This document shows, piece by piece, positions 23,540 through 36,237 of a stretch of 64,000 nucleotides of DNA. This stretch comes from Isoetes taiwanensis. Taxonomy: Eukaryota; Streptophyta; Lycopodiopsida; Isoetales; Isoetaceae. Where the stretch lies: contig JAJEKV010000079.1 in the NCBI GenBank assembly GCA_021234155.1, positions 353,327 through 417,326 of the forward strand. The letters run 5' to 3'. The position numbers were made by a program, and so were the translations under genes. Position 1 is the first letter of the stretch. Each line of letters opens with the position of its first letter. The notes under the pieces were generated by a model, which saw only the letters and a program-made list of their open reading frames with translations, was not told the DNA's origin and ran no database searches.

Positions 23540-23990
23540 TTACACAAATTGTACCTGGAAAGAACTGCCAAAGGCCATTTGTTTTGTCTCATAAACATGA
23601 TTGACCTTTTCCTCCACAATTGTTACATCTTTGAATATGCTTCTTAGATTTTGCACCAATTCCACAGCATATTGTGCACAGGTCACTAAGCAATGTAAAC
23701 TAATAGCCTTTTCTGTCCCAAATATGGCTTCCGCAAACTCCAATTCAACTACTGCATAGTGCCATAAAATCCATGAGTATTTGGTCCATAAGCATCCCCA
23801 TTTTGAAGCACAACACAGGATCCTCAAGTAGCAAACTAAAGAAGCACAGAAAATAAAGCAAAATCCATGAAAGGAAACACGGCGAATGAAGGGTTTGGAA
23901 AAGGGTGCACATGTAGTAAACATGGCCATGATGATGCATTGTATGTGCAGTTGCTGGGTCTAAATCGAGGCTTTTGTATAAGACACTCAT
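23540..23990 (-). other. Unrecognised open frame
   Basis: A 129-codon minus-strand frame includes a helix-like stretch (VTCAQYAVELVQNLRSIFKD). I recognise no family. It lies in the block that holds the kinase and phosphatase fragments, so it may be another gene scrap, but it could also be chance. Confidence 0.2.
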
Positions 23991-26900
23991 TCAGAAAGAT
24001 CTTCAATATATCTCTATATAGGAATTAGACGAACCTAGATATGTCGAACCTAGATATGCCATACTGGACAGGATGTATATAACTCAAGTTTTCCATGAGA
24101 TACCAACCTGCAAAGTTGAGAAGCTGTGATAAGAAAAAGGTGTTTTAAGTTCAATTGCAAAGAATGACATGCACATACACTCCAAGGATGTAAGATAAAC
24201 AATATTCTGCAAATATCACGATCAAGACAAAGATCAGCACAAAGACAAATCTGTGCTACAAAAACAGACCAATGAATTTAAATAGAGAATTCAGAGCTCA
24301 CATATTAAGGCATGTATCGATACATGCAACAATAATCTTGTGGTGTATAAGCATTCCCAAACAATAAGCTTGTTACATACTCGCTACTTCTAACGTAAAG
24401 AAATTGATAAGAGTATATTGCAATAAGGAGAATATGTACAATATGAGACCCAGAGCAATTACGTCTTCAAGGACAGCGCATCGGATTGGCTGCAACCACT
24501 TCAACTACATCTTAGAAAGAGCATTCCATTTGCTTCAATAGGGGTTTGAGTTTTACGATTACGCCAGGTTTTGAATTTCACAACTATGCCTCTGTTGAAT
24601 GCATAAGTATGTAAAGTGGCTCCTTCGAACATGAGCTGGAGCAACCCACAACAGAGCATGTTACATTATTAGAAGACCTTGGCAAATGCTATCATCCCAA
24701 ATAAAAAAGGGCCTGAAAGGATCGAAAAAGAAGGAAGCAAATTAAGTGTTTGCAGTTGCGCCATCCTTGCTGCAAGCTTTTACATTACGGCATTTATTGA
24801 TATGAATTTGGGGCTTTCATTAAGACATGTTCCATTATAGAATATATGCATATAGCAATGTACAATGAAGCAAATAACAATGCACAAAAGTGCAATAGCC
24901 TAGATAAGAAAAGCTTGGGGATTCATTGGCAACCTAGTTGGAAGGAAAAACGCAGATAGTGCAAGCACGGGATGATAGCATGCAGCCATTGCAACCTATT
25001 AACACACCTAGCATCTCGCATGCGCAATAGTGTAAAATCATTTGCATGGCAAAAGAGGGGCCTTGTTAGCGTATTAAGTAATATAGTTAAGCTTCAGAAG
25101 ATGCATACCTACACCCGGAGCATGAAACCATAAAATTACCAATATATAACAGCCCAATTCCATTCATTTATCAATTGAAACGTTAAGCAGACATGACCTT
25201 TGAAACAATAAATGCAGGGATAGGACTCTCGAACCTTGTGGCAAGCAGTTCCAGCATTCATGCATCTAGCCATTTCATATTATGCCAGAAGACCTTCATT
25301 AGAGAAGAGATGCGGACGCTGATGGAAGACCTTCATTAGAGAAGAGATGCGGACGCTGATGGGACAACCACAAAAAGGATGTGTCAGTCAACATGTTGCC
25401 TCTGTATTCAAGAACGCCTAGCATATATTATTTAGAGTTTGAACAATCATGAAAATAATACCAATGACATCTACATCTGAGAATGATAGAAAATTAAATA
25501 GTCGCATGAATACATAAACTTTATGTGACACTCATACAGATGAAAACATAAGAACTTTCTTCTAAATGGCACAACTGTCCTAAAGTTCTAGCAAATTACC
25601 TGGGGCAAAATCGTGGCCACAAACATGCCATGTGCTCCTTGATGCTCCTTGTCAATGGAAAGAAAATCTGTTTGAACCAAGCTATGAATGAAGTGGTTTC
25701 CAGCTGGATATAAAACGTGGGTTCTGGTACCGTAAACTTAGAGAAGACTTTATAAAAACATGGAACTCATGCAAAAGAACATATCATGATAGAAGTTTTG
25801 CTGACAACCAATAGGAGATGGATTTGATGCCCAGAAATCCATGCATGAATCTCAAAGTAAGACCTCCGGTTTTTCTTTGTAAGAAATGTGCGTAATATAT
25901 TGTAGTTAAATACATATGCATGTAGCTCCGCAGATACATGTCTAAACATCCGTCTTTGCCAAACCAAGTTGTTGAAGGGTACAACAGCAATTAATTTCTC
26001 TATTTAGTCGATCATTATCATACATATTGGCTAAGCATTATTATAAAAAGTGAAGGCCTTATGGAATACATGTGATGAGCTACTATTAACTATTAAAGAT
26101 CTTAGCAGAGCTAGGCTGAGAGCCAATTGGGCATGCCATGATAATATGTAGCACAATATGTAGTTAGTAAGCATTATATTCTGAAGGCATCGTGATGTTC
26201 CTAAAAAGGCATTGGAGATATGTTTGAGAACTCCAATGCATTAGTAGATGTATGGATGTCATAGAAAGCATGTTCTAAAGTTCTACAGCTGATATGCATG
26301 TCTCCAACATATATTGCATTGTGCACTACCTGTATCCAGCATGCCAAAACTCTACCTCCTCCACCTCAATGAAATTTAGCCTTAAAGCCATTCCTCAACA
26401 TCTAAAGGTCTGCATGGAAATTAATTATGCCCCAAATTTGTAAAATGCAGCATTTTGAAAAGATGCCAGAGACTTATGTAGAAATTTCTAAAGTGCATTC
26501 ATGTTCTGACAGAATCTTCGTCTCTCTACTAACCAGGCTGGAAAATCCAAACAACCTATTGTTGCAAATATCTATCCATGAAGCCCCCGATCAGTAGAGC
26601 ACTGGAATTGAGAAAATGAGAAAGAACAGTACATTTACCTTACCTAAACTTTCCAGACAATGGAAACATTATCTCCCTCAAATGGGTGCCTGATTTGCCC
26701 AAGGAAGCCTCTTACCAGGATCGTTAGCAATCGTGGAATTCCATCTATGCAACTAAAAGAAAGAACCCAAGCAAATGCGTTATTTTTTCTTTTCCATTAA
26801 CAGAACCTTGGATGCCTTCTTTTTTGATATGCAAAAAGCTCCAAAGATGCCACAGATACCAATTCATAGTCCAGTGAAAAGGGATAGGAGTTCCTTTACC

Positions 26901-28157
26901 TCTCTGCAACTTGTCCTCCACGCACCATCGATCCCAAGGCTACTAAAACTATTTGGAGATCGAATTATCCTGCGGGTATTCTATCGACGACGCATTTTGG
27001 TGCAGCATGCTTCTAGCGAAGGCGTTCTTGGTCGAATGGAATATAGCTAGGATATGTAAACATGCCTCAGATCCAACGAAATCGCAGAAAAAAAATGCCT
27101 TCCAGATTTTTGAAGCATCGTGAATTTTTTCCGGCATCCCAAAATCTTTAAAATCTTAGGAAATCAAACTTAAAATAAAATCGAAAAAGTTTTTGGTGAA
27201 ATCGGAAAAACCCAAATTAACAAGATTGATTGATAGATGTTAAACCAGTGATAGATAGAAGTGAAAAAAAGAAAAGATATGCCACAATGCAAGTCTCCAT
27301 ACTGCAAATCAGCAACGAAAACATTAAGTATATCTTACCTCTAATAGCTATTCATGCGACTCCAGCCAAAAACAAATAGTGATGGAGATGAACCTGGAAA
27401 TAAGATTGTAAATCTGGAAAGCAAGAGAACTTTTGCAGGTGAAGTACAAACAATTAAACAAAGGAAGAGCTCGAGGAAATGTTTCTCACGATCCTTACCT
27501 TTTCATTCTCAGTCTTTGAATCCTAATTCCCTGCAAACAGAGATCTGAGCCCTTATGGGAGCCGCAAGCTAAAAACATTAAAATGAAAATGGTGTGCGGG
27601 CTTGGGGTAAATAAACTGCCTTTGAATGGTAAAAATGAGTCTATCTTGCCGATAATGCTGAGAAGCATCATTGTACAGTGCGAATCAAGCGAATATGATA
27701 TCCTCCAGAACAAATCGTGGATGGCAAAAGCCTTATACTCTCAAAATAACAACTTAATAAAAAATTGACGGATAAGAAATGCATAACCCTTACCAGTTGA
27801 ATAAAACGCAGGTGCAAAAATGGGACAATTTAGATGGAAAAACCATCATCAACTTTGGATTTCGTGCCGGACTTAGGTATAAAAGGATTGATCGCTCTGT
27901 CTACCTCTTCGAATTTCGCATAACCGACTACGTCCCTAATTTTTCCTCCCTTCCTATGATCAAACGGTTTAGAACAAAAGCATGTCTTTTGTCAAGGACA
28001 AAGCGTGGCCAGCAAACCACTGAAGCAAGGAGTGAAAATCCGGGCAAAATCGTTCACGCTGGTTTCTAAATAATAACTAACTAATGAACGGTCCAAAATG
28101 AAAATTGTGGAAAAAAACTTTGACGGTCGGGATGCTCTGCACAGATTATCCCAAAAC
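23991..28157. other. Right part of the 11-kb block; no gene seen
   Basis: Low-GC sequence without recognisable coding features. A 38-bp word (GAAGACCTTCATTAGAGAAG...) is duplicated in tandem at about 25287-25364. Short open frames near 26775-28069 have no identifiable domains. Confidence 0.4.
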
Positions 28158-28339
<182 letters not shown>

Positions 28340-29818
28340 TAATTATCAATTTATTACATGACGTAGAGATTGAGGTGTTAAATATAGGAGCCTTGTATCT
28401 AGTGCATGAGAGCTTGAATGAAGATATCATATTCAAGAGATCTTGGAAGAAAGATAGTAATTCTAGTAACATGCATTGCGGTGGATCCTAAGAAAATATA
28501 AAACCTAAGCTTAATAATTCCCAGGCTAAAGAGTTATTATATATTTTGGCTCATGGAGATGGGGCCTAGGCCTGGAATCCTTTGGCGAGTGATATAAGCG
28601 ATTCTTGGTCGGGGAGACCCTATGGAATTTAAGCTGGAAAGACGTAATTTGGAGGCTCTATATTAATTGTGCTATTAAATTGCTTAGCTAAGGAAGTGGT
28701 ATTTAAATTATAAGACATTAAAACCGTAGCTAGAGATGGCTTAAGAAATTAATGTTGTGAAGTGGACTATATCTACACCAAAGAAGTGCTTCCAGCTTGC
28801 TACATCGCCTGGGTTGGTTGGTTATTGGGATTTCATCATCGAAATGACTACTTCAACATGGGCAGTTGTATGGGCAACTTCGGCAAGTGGCTAGGGTATG
28901 GTTTAGACACATGTATATGGTAAATAACTAATGAACAACACATGTCATCGTCTCAGTCATTGTGTCACAGTGTCTTGGTATTTTGTTATGTACTTGGATC
29001 CTCCAGGGTCGGACTTCCAGGTTCGGTGGCCTAGGTTGCTCCGGCATGAATCATGTTGTGCTCTGTGACACCGGGCATTAGTTCTCCTGGCTGGGATTGC
29101 TACGTCAGTCAACTCTTGTGAACTCCCATGGTAAGAGGTCCTCCAGTGCCAGACGTGGGCTGAGAGGGTATGCGCATACGAGGTTCACCCCACCACCTCG
29201 CTACAGGGCTTGGAATGTAAGCTGGTTGAGCGTTATCCTGCTAACGGGGCCTGTATGTAGGCTGGCTGAGCTACCCATTGTCCCGGAGTTTGTTCATGAT
29301 GCTTTGGTACTTTAGTTATGTTCTTTTCTCTGGATGTTCATGATGTCTACTTTATTGTCATAGTCTAGCATTGCACCACAGGTTCTTGTATCTTGGGTTG
29401 TTTATGTTCTTGTTATCCAAGATTCCAGAGTGTTTCCATGTATGCAGAGGCAGCTATGGGATCCCCACTTAGTCAAGAGGACTAACCCCCTTGAGTGCAT
29501 GCAGTGATTGAGCAAGGTGGTGCCCGGGCCAGTACCAGTGATACTGTTCAGGATTGTGGCTGACTTTGGAGTTTTCTAGAAGCTGAATCTTAGCTTTGGT
29601 TTTGAATAAACCTATTATGGATGTATTTCTCTTGAAACTATATTACAGTAGTTGGATATTAGCTATATGTAAGACGGGAATCATTCTCCATTATTTATTG
29701 GAAGATTAAATTCTTCACCAACATAGTTGATTAAAGTTTTCATATCAACAGAGCTCTAGCCTTAAGTATAGACAAGATCCCGAGTTGCCAAGAGGGTCAA
29801 CTCGGCAGACTTGTTACA
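28340..29818 (+). mobile_element. Large LTR, copy 4, 5'-truncated
   Basis: It begins inside the LTR at TAATTATCAATTTATTACATG and continues to the true end, GACTTGTTACA. TCCGA follows. It lacks the first ~700 bp of a full LTR and has small internal deletions (for example near 29057). Confidence 0.85.
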
Positions 29819-29823
29819 TCCGA
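29819..29823. repeat. Right target-site duplication TCCGA
   Basis: It matches 11043-11047. After it, the interrupted copia-like LTR resumes (ATCATGTAAGACGGCAG, as ATCATGTAAGTCGGCAG at 10456). Confidence 0.75.
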
Positions 29824-30051
29824 TCATGTAAGACGGCAGGACGGCAGCATCCACAATCAGAAAGATGTTTTGAAGTTTGAACGTAAAGGAATCAGTATTT
29901 GCATATGAAATAGTGTGTCTTATACATCCGGCTTTTTTTTGTTGTAACATTTAACACAATTTGTGAAACATGGTTGCACATTACTTGTTGCTTGTATATA
30001 AGCAAAGTAGATTTGGCAATTGCATAGTTTCTTTTGTTTAATGTTCTTACA
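29824..30051 (+). mobile_element. 3' part of the split copia-like LTR
   Basis: It continues the LTR begun at 10911 and matches 10456-10670 closely. It ends TTCTTACA. Confidence 0.65.
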
Positions 30052-30052
30052 G

Positions 30053-30064
30053 TGGTATGAGAGC
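30053..30064 (+). promoter_or_regulatory. Primer-binding site with one mismatch
   Basis: TGGTATGAGAGC differs from the tRNA-Met complement TGGTATCAGAGC by one base and sits two bases after the LTR. Confidence 0.65.
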
Positions 30065-30071
30065 TGCTAAA

Positions 30072-30828
30072 ATGTCAACCCATTTTGGAGCAATACTTTT
30101 GAACTTGGTGGATGAGTTTCAGGGCAAAGAAGGATTTTAGACATGGAAGAAAAACATGAAGGAGGTATTAGTGTTTGAGAAACTCTGGAATTTCATCGAG
30201 CCTAGAGAGCAGACTGGAGACAGTAGTTTAGTAGTCCAGACAACCAGCAGTAGCTCCACAGCAAAAACAGCTGAGGTAAGCTCTTCTTCTAAATTTAATA
30301 GTTCTATAGAAGATATTGAATATAAGATTAGTCAGACTAGAGCTATGTGCAAAGTGGCACCAAACATCATGATAAAAATAAGAGGTCTTGGACGTAAAGA
30401 AATGTGGCAATACCTTGTGAAGAACTTCCAAGGAAAAAACTCGTTTCAGATAGATATTCTGCAGAAAGAATTGAGAATGTTAAAATATGATGGCAAGATG
30501 GATCTGGCAGAATTATTTGCAAGATGTGATCTGATTTGTGCAGACTTAGAGGCAGCAGGGGAAGGGTTGTCTGAAAATCTAAAAAATTTACATGTCTCAA
30601 GGATATTTTCTAGTATGTATACTTTGTCTATGCTGATTAGAGCAGTTGCACAGAATAGGGAACATGCTGAAAGACTTGCACGAACAGAAATTGAACAGAA
30701 GAAGTTTAAGGAACAAGAACAAGAACAAGAACAAGAACAAGAACAAGAACAAGAACAAGAACAAGAACAAGAACAAGAACAAGAACAAGAACAAGAACAA
30801 GAACAAGAACAAGAACAAGAACAAGAAC
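30072..30828 (+). pseudogene. Copia-like gag (UBN2 type), interrupted
   Basis: The start ATGTCAACCCATTTTGGAGC matches the gag at 10680. An in-frame TAG at 30138-30140 replaces the Gln codon present in the first copy (GF-Q-TW). The open part then runs through an UBN2-like helical region (VAPNIMIKIRGLGRKEMWQY, NFQGKNSFQIDILQKELRML) into a Glu-Gln repeat encoded by a CAAGAA microsatellite. It is cut at 30828 by insertion of the next copia element. The final few codons of this frame come from that element's LTR. Confidence 0.75.
30713..30828 (+). repeat. (CAAGAA)n hexanucleotide array in gag
   Basis: About 19 units encode alternating Glu-Gln. A copia element inserted at the 3' edge of the array. 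Open frames on the other strands here are repeat artefacts. Confidence 0.9.
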
Positions 30829-31031
30829 TGTTAAAATAGTTAAAGGATATTGTTCTGCTTTTAAAGAAAGTAGACGTTGAAAGACAAACCTGAATATGGT
30901 TACAGCTAATTATAGCTTCTTTATTGTAAGTATCTCTGTATATTAATAGAAGGTGGAGGCTAATTTGGAACCACCTGATTCTTGCAATTCTTGCGTCCTT
31001 GTGGTGTCGTGTGGGGCTATCTATTGTTTCA
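30829..31031 (+). mobile_element. 5' LTR of copia element (203 bp)
   Basis: It starts TGTTAAAATAGTTAAAGG, ends TTGTTTCA, and abuts a perfect tRNA-Met primer site. The first 109 bp recur at 36129-36237 with one or two differences, so the insertion looks fairly young. Confidence 0.85.
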
Positions 31032-31043
31032 TGGTATCAGAGC
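31032..31043 (+). promoter_or_regulatory. Primer-binding site (initiator tRNA-Met)
   Basis: TGGTATCAGAGC immediately after the LTR. Confidence 0.9.
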
Positions 31044-31094
31044 TTGGAAACAAGCAGGATTGAAGTAATCAGAGGCGAGTGTGTTTTGGCTACA

Positions 31095-31589
31095 ATGGCA
31101 AAACTCCAAATGGATTTGAAGAGTCTTGAGAAGCTTGATCGTACCAATGCAAAAGTGTGGTTTTGGAAGATGCAGGCGTTCTTGGAAGAGAGGGAGGTCT
31201 GGGATGTGGTCAGTGGTGCAGAACCAAAGCCCATTCTGACAGGCACTCCATCTGCAGCAGATACAAAGAAACTATCTGCATGGCAGAAGAGAGATAATCG
31301 GGCCAAGACATCCATGATGTTTAGCTTGAAGGATGGACAAATTCCATTAGTAAGATTGAAGAATTCAGCCAAAGAAGGATGGGAATGTCTCAAGAAGACA
31401 TTCAAAACTCATAACACATCACAAAAATTGTTTCTGTGGCAAAACTTCTTCAGTGAAAAATGAAAGATGGGGATGATCCTACTGATCACATTAGCAACAT
31501 GGAGAGTCTATCTGATCAGTTAGCAGCATTGAATCATATCATTGGTGATGAAGATCTGGCTATGGCTATCTTAGCAAGCCTTCCCAGCC
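31095..31589 (+). pseudogene. Copia gag N-terminal part
   Basis: It starts MAKLQMDLKSLEKLDRTNAK, followed by VWFWKMQAFLEEREVWDVVS (DUF4219/UBN2 type). It runs open to a stop at 31461 and continues in another frame (DPTDHISNMESLSDQLAALN) to ILASLPSH, where a MITE interrupts it. Gag proteins of this group form the particle that packages element RNA. Frameshift plus insertion make it non-functional. Confidence 0.8.
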
Positions 31590-31593
31590 ATTA

Positions 31594-32131
31594 GAGGAAA
31601 AATGAGATCACATTTTGTCCCATTAAGGGATGCTTAAAATGCCATGTCAGCTTTTTAAACTGTCCAATAAGAGAAGAGCTCCAGTATATCTCATTCCAGT
31701 ATTATGTGGCAGCCTGTAATTAATGCAGCTGCAACTAACTTCTGTAGTATCATTTTTTCATTATAACTTTTGATCCAGAACTCCGATTCAAAAACTTTTT
31801 GTAGCAATGGGTTCGTCTTCACAAGATCTATCTAGTGATAATCCATTCATATATCTTTTACGATATAAATATATAAGCAAAAAATCATATTTTTTTAAGG
31901 TTAACGCATATGACCATATTGAAATACATCATAACCATATATCATTGGAAAGATCTTTTCATTCCGCATCTAATGCAACAAACGCCGCAACATTTTGACA
32001 AGTGGATCAAAAGTTATGGGGGAAAAACGACAGCAATGAAGCTGTTGGTGCTGCATTAATTGCAGTTAATAGAGGGTAGCCATTCCATTGGAGGATTCTT
32101 ATGGGGATGAAATGAGATCTCAAATTTCCTC
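31594..32131. mobile_element. TA-flanked MITE, copy 2 (538 bp), inside copia gag
   Basis: It has the same inverted termini as the element at 21046-21590 (GAGGAAAAATGAGATC at the start, GATCTCAAATTTCCTC inverted at the end) and TA on both sides. It inserted in gag between ILASLPSH and the next gag block, so it is younger than the copia insertion. Confidence 0.8.
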
Positions 32132-33013
32132 TAATGAGTTTTGATTCAATCAAGAAGGCAATGGGATGCTAACCCGGAAAGCTTAATAGTGACACAGTAA
32201 TTGGAGCTGTGTTACATGCATCTCATCTAATAAGAAAAATGAAGATGATTCGGCATTTGTGGCCAAGGTAAGATCAAACAAGAAAGAGGCATTTGAATGC
32301 TGGAATTGTGGGAAGAAAGGTTCATATTGCAAGAAATTGTTGAGAGCCAAAGAAGGATGATGGGAAGAAAAATGCTAGAGAAAAAGAAGAGGGTAAGAAA
32401 GATAAAGGCAAGCAAGTCAAATCTGGAAAAGTATGGAGCAACAAGCGAACTGGAGGAGTATCCAAAGCTCATATGGCTGAAGAACAGAGTGAAAAATCAT
32501 CTGGAGAAGATGATAGTGAGACAGAGGCAAACATGACCTTTGTTGAAGAAGGCAAACAAGAAAATTGGAGGCACATGTGCAGAAACTTTCTGGAACAAAG
32601 ATGGACAGAAAGTGCATCTGATAGTGAGACAGAAGATGAGATGGTTTTTGTAGCTGAGGTCAAGGGATCACAGGCCATGGCTTTAGTGGCCTCTGAAATT
32701 CAACAAAAAACATGGATATTGGATTCAGCTGCAACACATGTTATGACAAATAGTAGAGCATGGCTTAAGAACTATGAGGCAGAGACAAGTGGCAGGAAAG
32801 TAAGTGGCACAGCAGAAGGATTGAGCATAGCAGACACGGGTACCATTACACTGTATTTTGCTGACATACCTCGAGATCTGGACCATGTACTATTTGTACC
32901 TGGATTATCTAAAAATCTGCTATCTTTGGCAAGGTTGACAGATGTTGGAATAGACGTGTCAATACAAAGGAATGAATTGCTTCTTTTGAATGATAGATAG
33001 ATAGATAGATAGT
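32132..33013 (+). pseudogene. Copia zinc knuckle and protease region
   Basis: At about 32296 the frame shows CWNCGKKG. After one extra T, HIARNC appears in the next frame, completing a CX2CX4HX4C zinc knuckle. An acidic Ser/Glu linker follows. The aspartic protease is seen from WILDSAATHVMTNSRAWLKN, with DSA in place of the common DSG (a known variant), to VLFVPGLSKNLLSLARLTD. The frame runs into a short GATA array (32986-33013) and stops. Confidence 0.8.
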
Positions 33014-33240
33014 ATTTTAACGTCACGCCACTAGGCAGCATCCAACTGGACATGTGACCACACACCACACTACATTGCTTGGTTGGGCCCTGCCCCCAAC
33101 CACTTTACATTGCGTCTGTGGGTTTTGACACCCAACAGTTCAGAGTGCGATTCTGGGCAGTCTCAAACTCGAAACTTATAGTTGCTAGATCTAGTGTGTT
33201 ACCACTAGTGTGGGAAAGGCAAATAGAGCAGGTTTCTTAT
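33014..33240 (+). other. Foreign or scrambled segment inside copia pol
   Basis: Between protease and integrase lies about 225 bp that does not read as copia pol in any frame. It begins right after the GATA array and resembles filler DNA. Confidence 0.4.
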
Positions 33241-34315
33241 ATAAAATGGTTGAAAGTGAAAAAGATGAAGTACAGGCTTTTGTGGCGGCTGGACCAGATC
33301 GAGACGCAGCTATGGCACATGAGGTTTGGTCACATAAATCAGGAGAGGCTTAAAAGGTTACAGAATGGTCACAGGAATGGAGGTTTCATGCACCGGGCAG
33401 CTTGAAATGTGTGAGAGTTGCATACTCAGTAAACATCAGCACAAGAAGGTGAAAAGGCGAGGAAGAAGAGCAACAAGACCCTTGCAGCTTGTGCACAAGG
33501 ATCTTAGTGGAAAGATGCCAGTAAAAACATTTGGAAAAGCACAATATTTTCTTGTAATAGTAGACGATTACTCCAGGGAAACATTTGTGTTTTTGCTAAA
33601 GAAAAAGAATGAAGTGTTAGAAACATTCAAAATATGGATGAAGCAAGTAGAAAGGGAAACAGGTCAGTACATTGGAGAAATCAGAAGTGACAATGGTACA
33701 AAATTTGTGTCTCATGAGTTCAATAGATGTTTGCAGCAAGAAGGGATTAAAAGACAGCTATCAAATCCTTATGAGCAATTTCAAAACGAAGTAGCAGAAA
33801 GAAAAATGAGAACATTGAAGGAAGGAGCCTTAAGCATGCTGAAATGGCCGCATTTGTTAGATCAATTTTGGGGGGAAGCAATTCTAACTGCATGCTATCT
33901 TCAAAACAGATCACCTACAGTGGCTCTTGAAAATAAAACTCCAGAGGAGGTGTGGACTGGAGAAAAGCCAGATGTGAGTCATCTCAAAGTGTTTGGATAT
34001 GCTGCCTATGCTTTCACACCAAAAGAGTTAAGAAAGACAAAGTTAGATGCCAGGGCAAGAAAATGCATCTTCTTGGGCTACTGTCATGAAGGAAAAGGGT
34101 ACAGAGTAATGGATATCAGCACAAGAAAGGTAATTAAGAGTAGCAATGTCAAGTTTGACGAGTATGGTGGGGTTATCCATGATCTTGCAGATGCAGCTTT
34201 GGATGATCTCTTTCAAGATCAAACTGAATTGTGGCTAGAAATCCAAACAGAATCTTCAGATTCAAGGGTTCTAGAAATGTGTAATGGAGAGCATGAGAAT
34301 GCAGAAAGGGAATAA
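33241..34315 (+). pseudogene. Copia integrase
   Basis: It opens with the GAG-pre-integrase zinc site (LWHMRFGHINQERLKRLQ ... CESC). After one frameshift, near 33400, it continues into the integrase core. The acidic residues lie in LVIVDDYSRETFVF, GEIRSDNGTKFVSHEF and NEVAERKMRTLKEGA, followed by the usual WGEAILTACYLQNRSP and HLKVFGYAAYAF blocks. The core reads open for over 300 codons. It catalyses strand transfer of element cDNA into the host genome. Confidence 0.9.
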
Positions 34316-34381
34316 CTGAGCTCTCAGATTCAAGGGGAAGGAAGTAGAAGGGAAGGAAATGGACAAGAAGAGACGGTAAAT

Positions 34382-36112
34382 ATGACAGCAAATCATCCCA
34401 CAAGCAGATGGTTAGAATGGAAAAGGTCACAAGGATTTGCAGCATTAGCAAGCGTGAAACAACAACAAGATTGGTTTGAAAACATACATGGTGTATGGTG
34501 GGAAAGTGATTTGGAAGAAAAGTGTGCATGGGAATGTTTCAAAGCGGAATTATTGGACCCACTCTCAGTAAAGGAAGCACTTGCTGGGCCAGCAGCAAAC
34601 AAATGGATGGATGCTATGTAAGAAGAGATACAAGCTATGGAGATGACCCATGCATGGGATCTAGTCGTACTTCCCAAAGGGAGAAAAGTAATAGGGTGTA
34701 AATGGGTGTTCAAACTGAAGCAAGCAAGTGAGAGTATGCCAGAAAGGTATAGGGCAAGGCTGGTAGCACAGGGTTTTTCTCAACAACCAGGGATTGATTT
34801 CGATGAAACATTTTCCCCAGTGGCAAAGATGACATCAATAAGGACAGTATTAGCTTTGGCAGCTCAAGAGGACCTCGAAATTCATCAAATGGACGTAAAG
34901 ACAGCATTTTTAAATGGGATACTAGAGGAAGAGATATATATGAAACAGCCAGAGGGATTTGAAGGGGGAAAGGGCAAAGTTTGTAGACTGAACAGAGCAC
35001 TCTATGGTTTGAAATAGAGCCCAAGGACTTGGTATAATAGAATGGATACATTTCTGAAAAAGCATGGGTTTGTTAGATGCATAACTGAGTGGAATGTGTA
35101 TTGCAAATGGGAAAAACAGAAAATTGCCATGGTCATTGTGTATGTGGATGATTTGATTCTTGTAAGCAAGGGACTTGAAGGCATCAAAGCTATAAAACAT
35201 GCCTTAAAATCTGAATTTCTAATGATAGACCTTGGAGAGATTCAGATGTGTTTGCAAATTCAAAGGGATAAAAGTAAGAGAATGTTGATACTGCATCAAG
35301 AAAAAGCTATACAGAAATTGTGCAGTAGATTTGGCATGAGAGAGTGCATGAAGAAGGCAACACCAGCAGCACTAAATGTGAAATTAAGCAAGGACATGGA
35401 GCCAAGCACAACGCTAGAGAAATTAGAAATGGAAAAGGTGCCATATAGGAATGCAGTAGGATGTTTGAAGCATGTGATGGTGAGCACAAGGCCAGACATA
35501 GCACAAGCAGTTGGGGCTGTTAGTAGATTCATGCAAAATCCGGGGAAGCAACACTGGAAGGCAGTAAAAAGGATAATAAGATATCTCCAGAGTACAGCTA
35601 GTCTAGGATTGAAATATAGATCAGATTCAAACTATCCCACAGTAAGGTTAGTATCATTTGTGGATGCAGATTGGGCCGGAGATGAGGACACGAGAAGGTC
35701 TACCACAGGATTCTGCATCATGCTGCATGGAGCACAGTTACTTGGACAAGTTCAAAGCAGACATCTGTAGCCTTATCATCCTGTGAAGCTGAATATGTAG
35801 CTACCAAAGCAGCAAGTCGAGAAACTTGTTTGGTTAAGGCAGTTTTTGCACGAGATTGGATACAAACAGGAGGATCCTACAGTGATTTATAATGACAATA
35901 GGAGCAGCATTGCATTGACAGAAAATCCAATCACAGAAGATCCAAGTATATCTCCATCCACCATCATTTTACCAGAGAAAAGATAGCAGATCGAACAATT
36001 AGAATGGAATATTTGCCTACTGAAGAGATGCCAGCGGATCTATTCACAAAGCCTCTTGGTTCAGATAAGTTCGAAGAACACAGAAATACCTTAGGGCTAG
36101 ATTTGTCTTTAT
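34382..36112 (+). pseudogene. Copia reverse transcriptase and RNase H
   Basis: RT begins after a linker with LPKGRKVIGCKWVFKLK, then ETFSPVAKMTSIRTVLALAA, HQMDVKTAFLNGILEEEIYM and RLNRALYGLK. A TAG (about 35015) replaces the Gln of YGLKQ. MVIVYVDDLILVSKG supplies the catalytic YVDD, and SFVDADWAGDEDTRRSTTGF the RNase H start. Another shift follows near 35745, after which SCEAEYVATKAASRE and EEMPADLFTKPLGSDKFEEH finish the domain before a stop at about 36112. Order PR-INT-RT-RH identifies Ty1/copia. Two to three lesions inactivate it. Confidence 0.9.
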
Positions 36113-36128
36113 AAGCAGAAAGAGGGAG
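36113..36128 (+). promoter_or_regulatory. Polypurine tract
   Basis: AAGCAGAAAGAGGGAG lies immediately before the 3' LTR and would prime plus-strand DNA synthesis. Confidence 0.8.
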
Positions 36129-36237
36129 TGTTAAAATAGTTAAAGGATATTGTTCTGCTTTTAAAGAAAGTAGACGTTGAAAAACAAACCTGAATATGGT
36201 TACAGCTAATTATAGCTTCTTTATTGTAAGTATCTCT
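36129..36237 (+). mobile_element. 3' LTR of copia element, truncated
   Basis: It matches the first 109 bp of the 5' LTR and then breaks at TATCTCT. The R/U5 part and the right target duplication are missing. Confidence 0.85.

Noticed and set aside
17107-28157. Helitron carrying the PPR/WNK/PP2C fragments
   Set aside because: The left junction is not A|TC and the right end is a GATA array with no CTRR plus hairpin, so Helitron boundaries are not supported.
30597-30834. Phe-Leu and Asn-Lys repeat proteins
   Set aside because: They are other-frame readings of the CAAGAA array inside gag.
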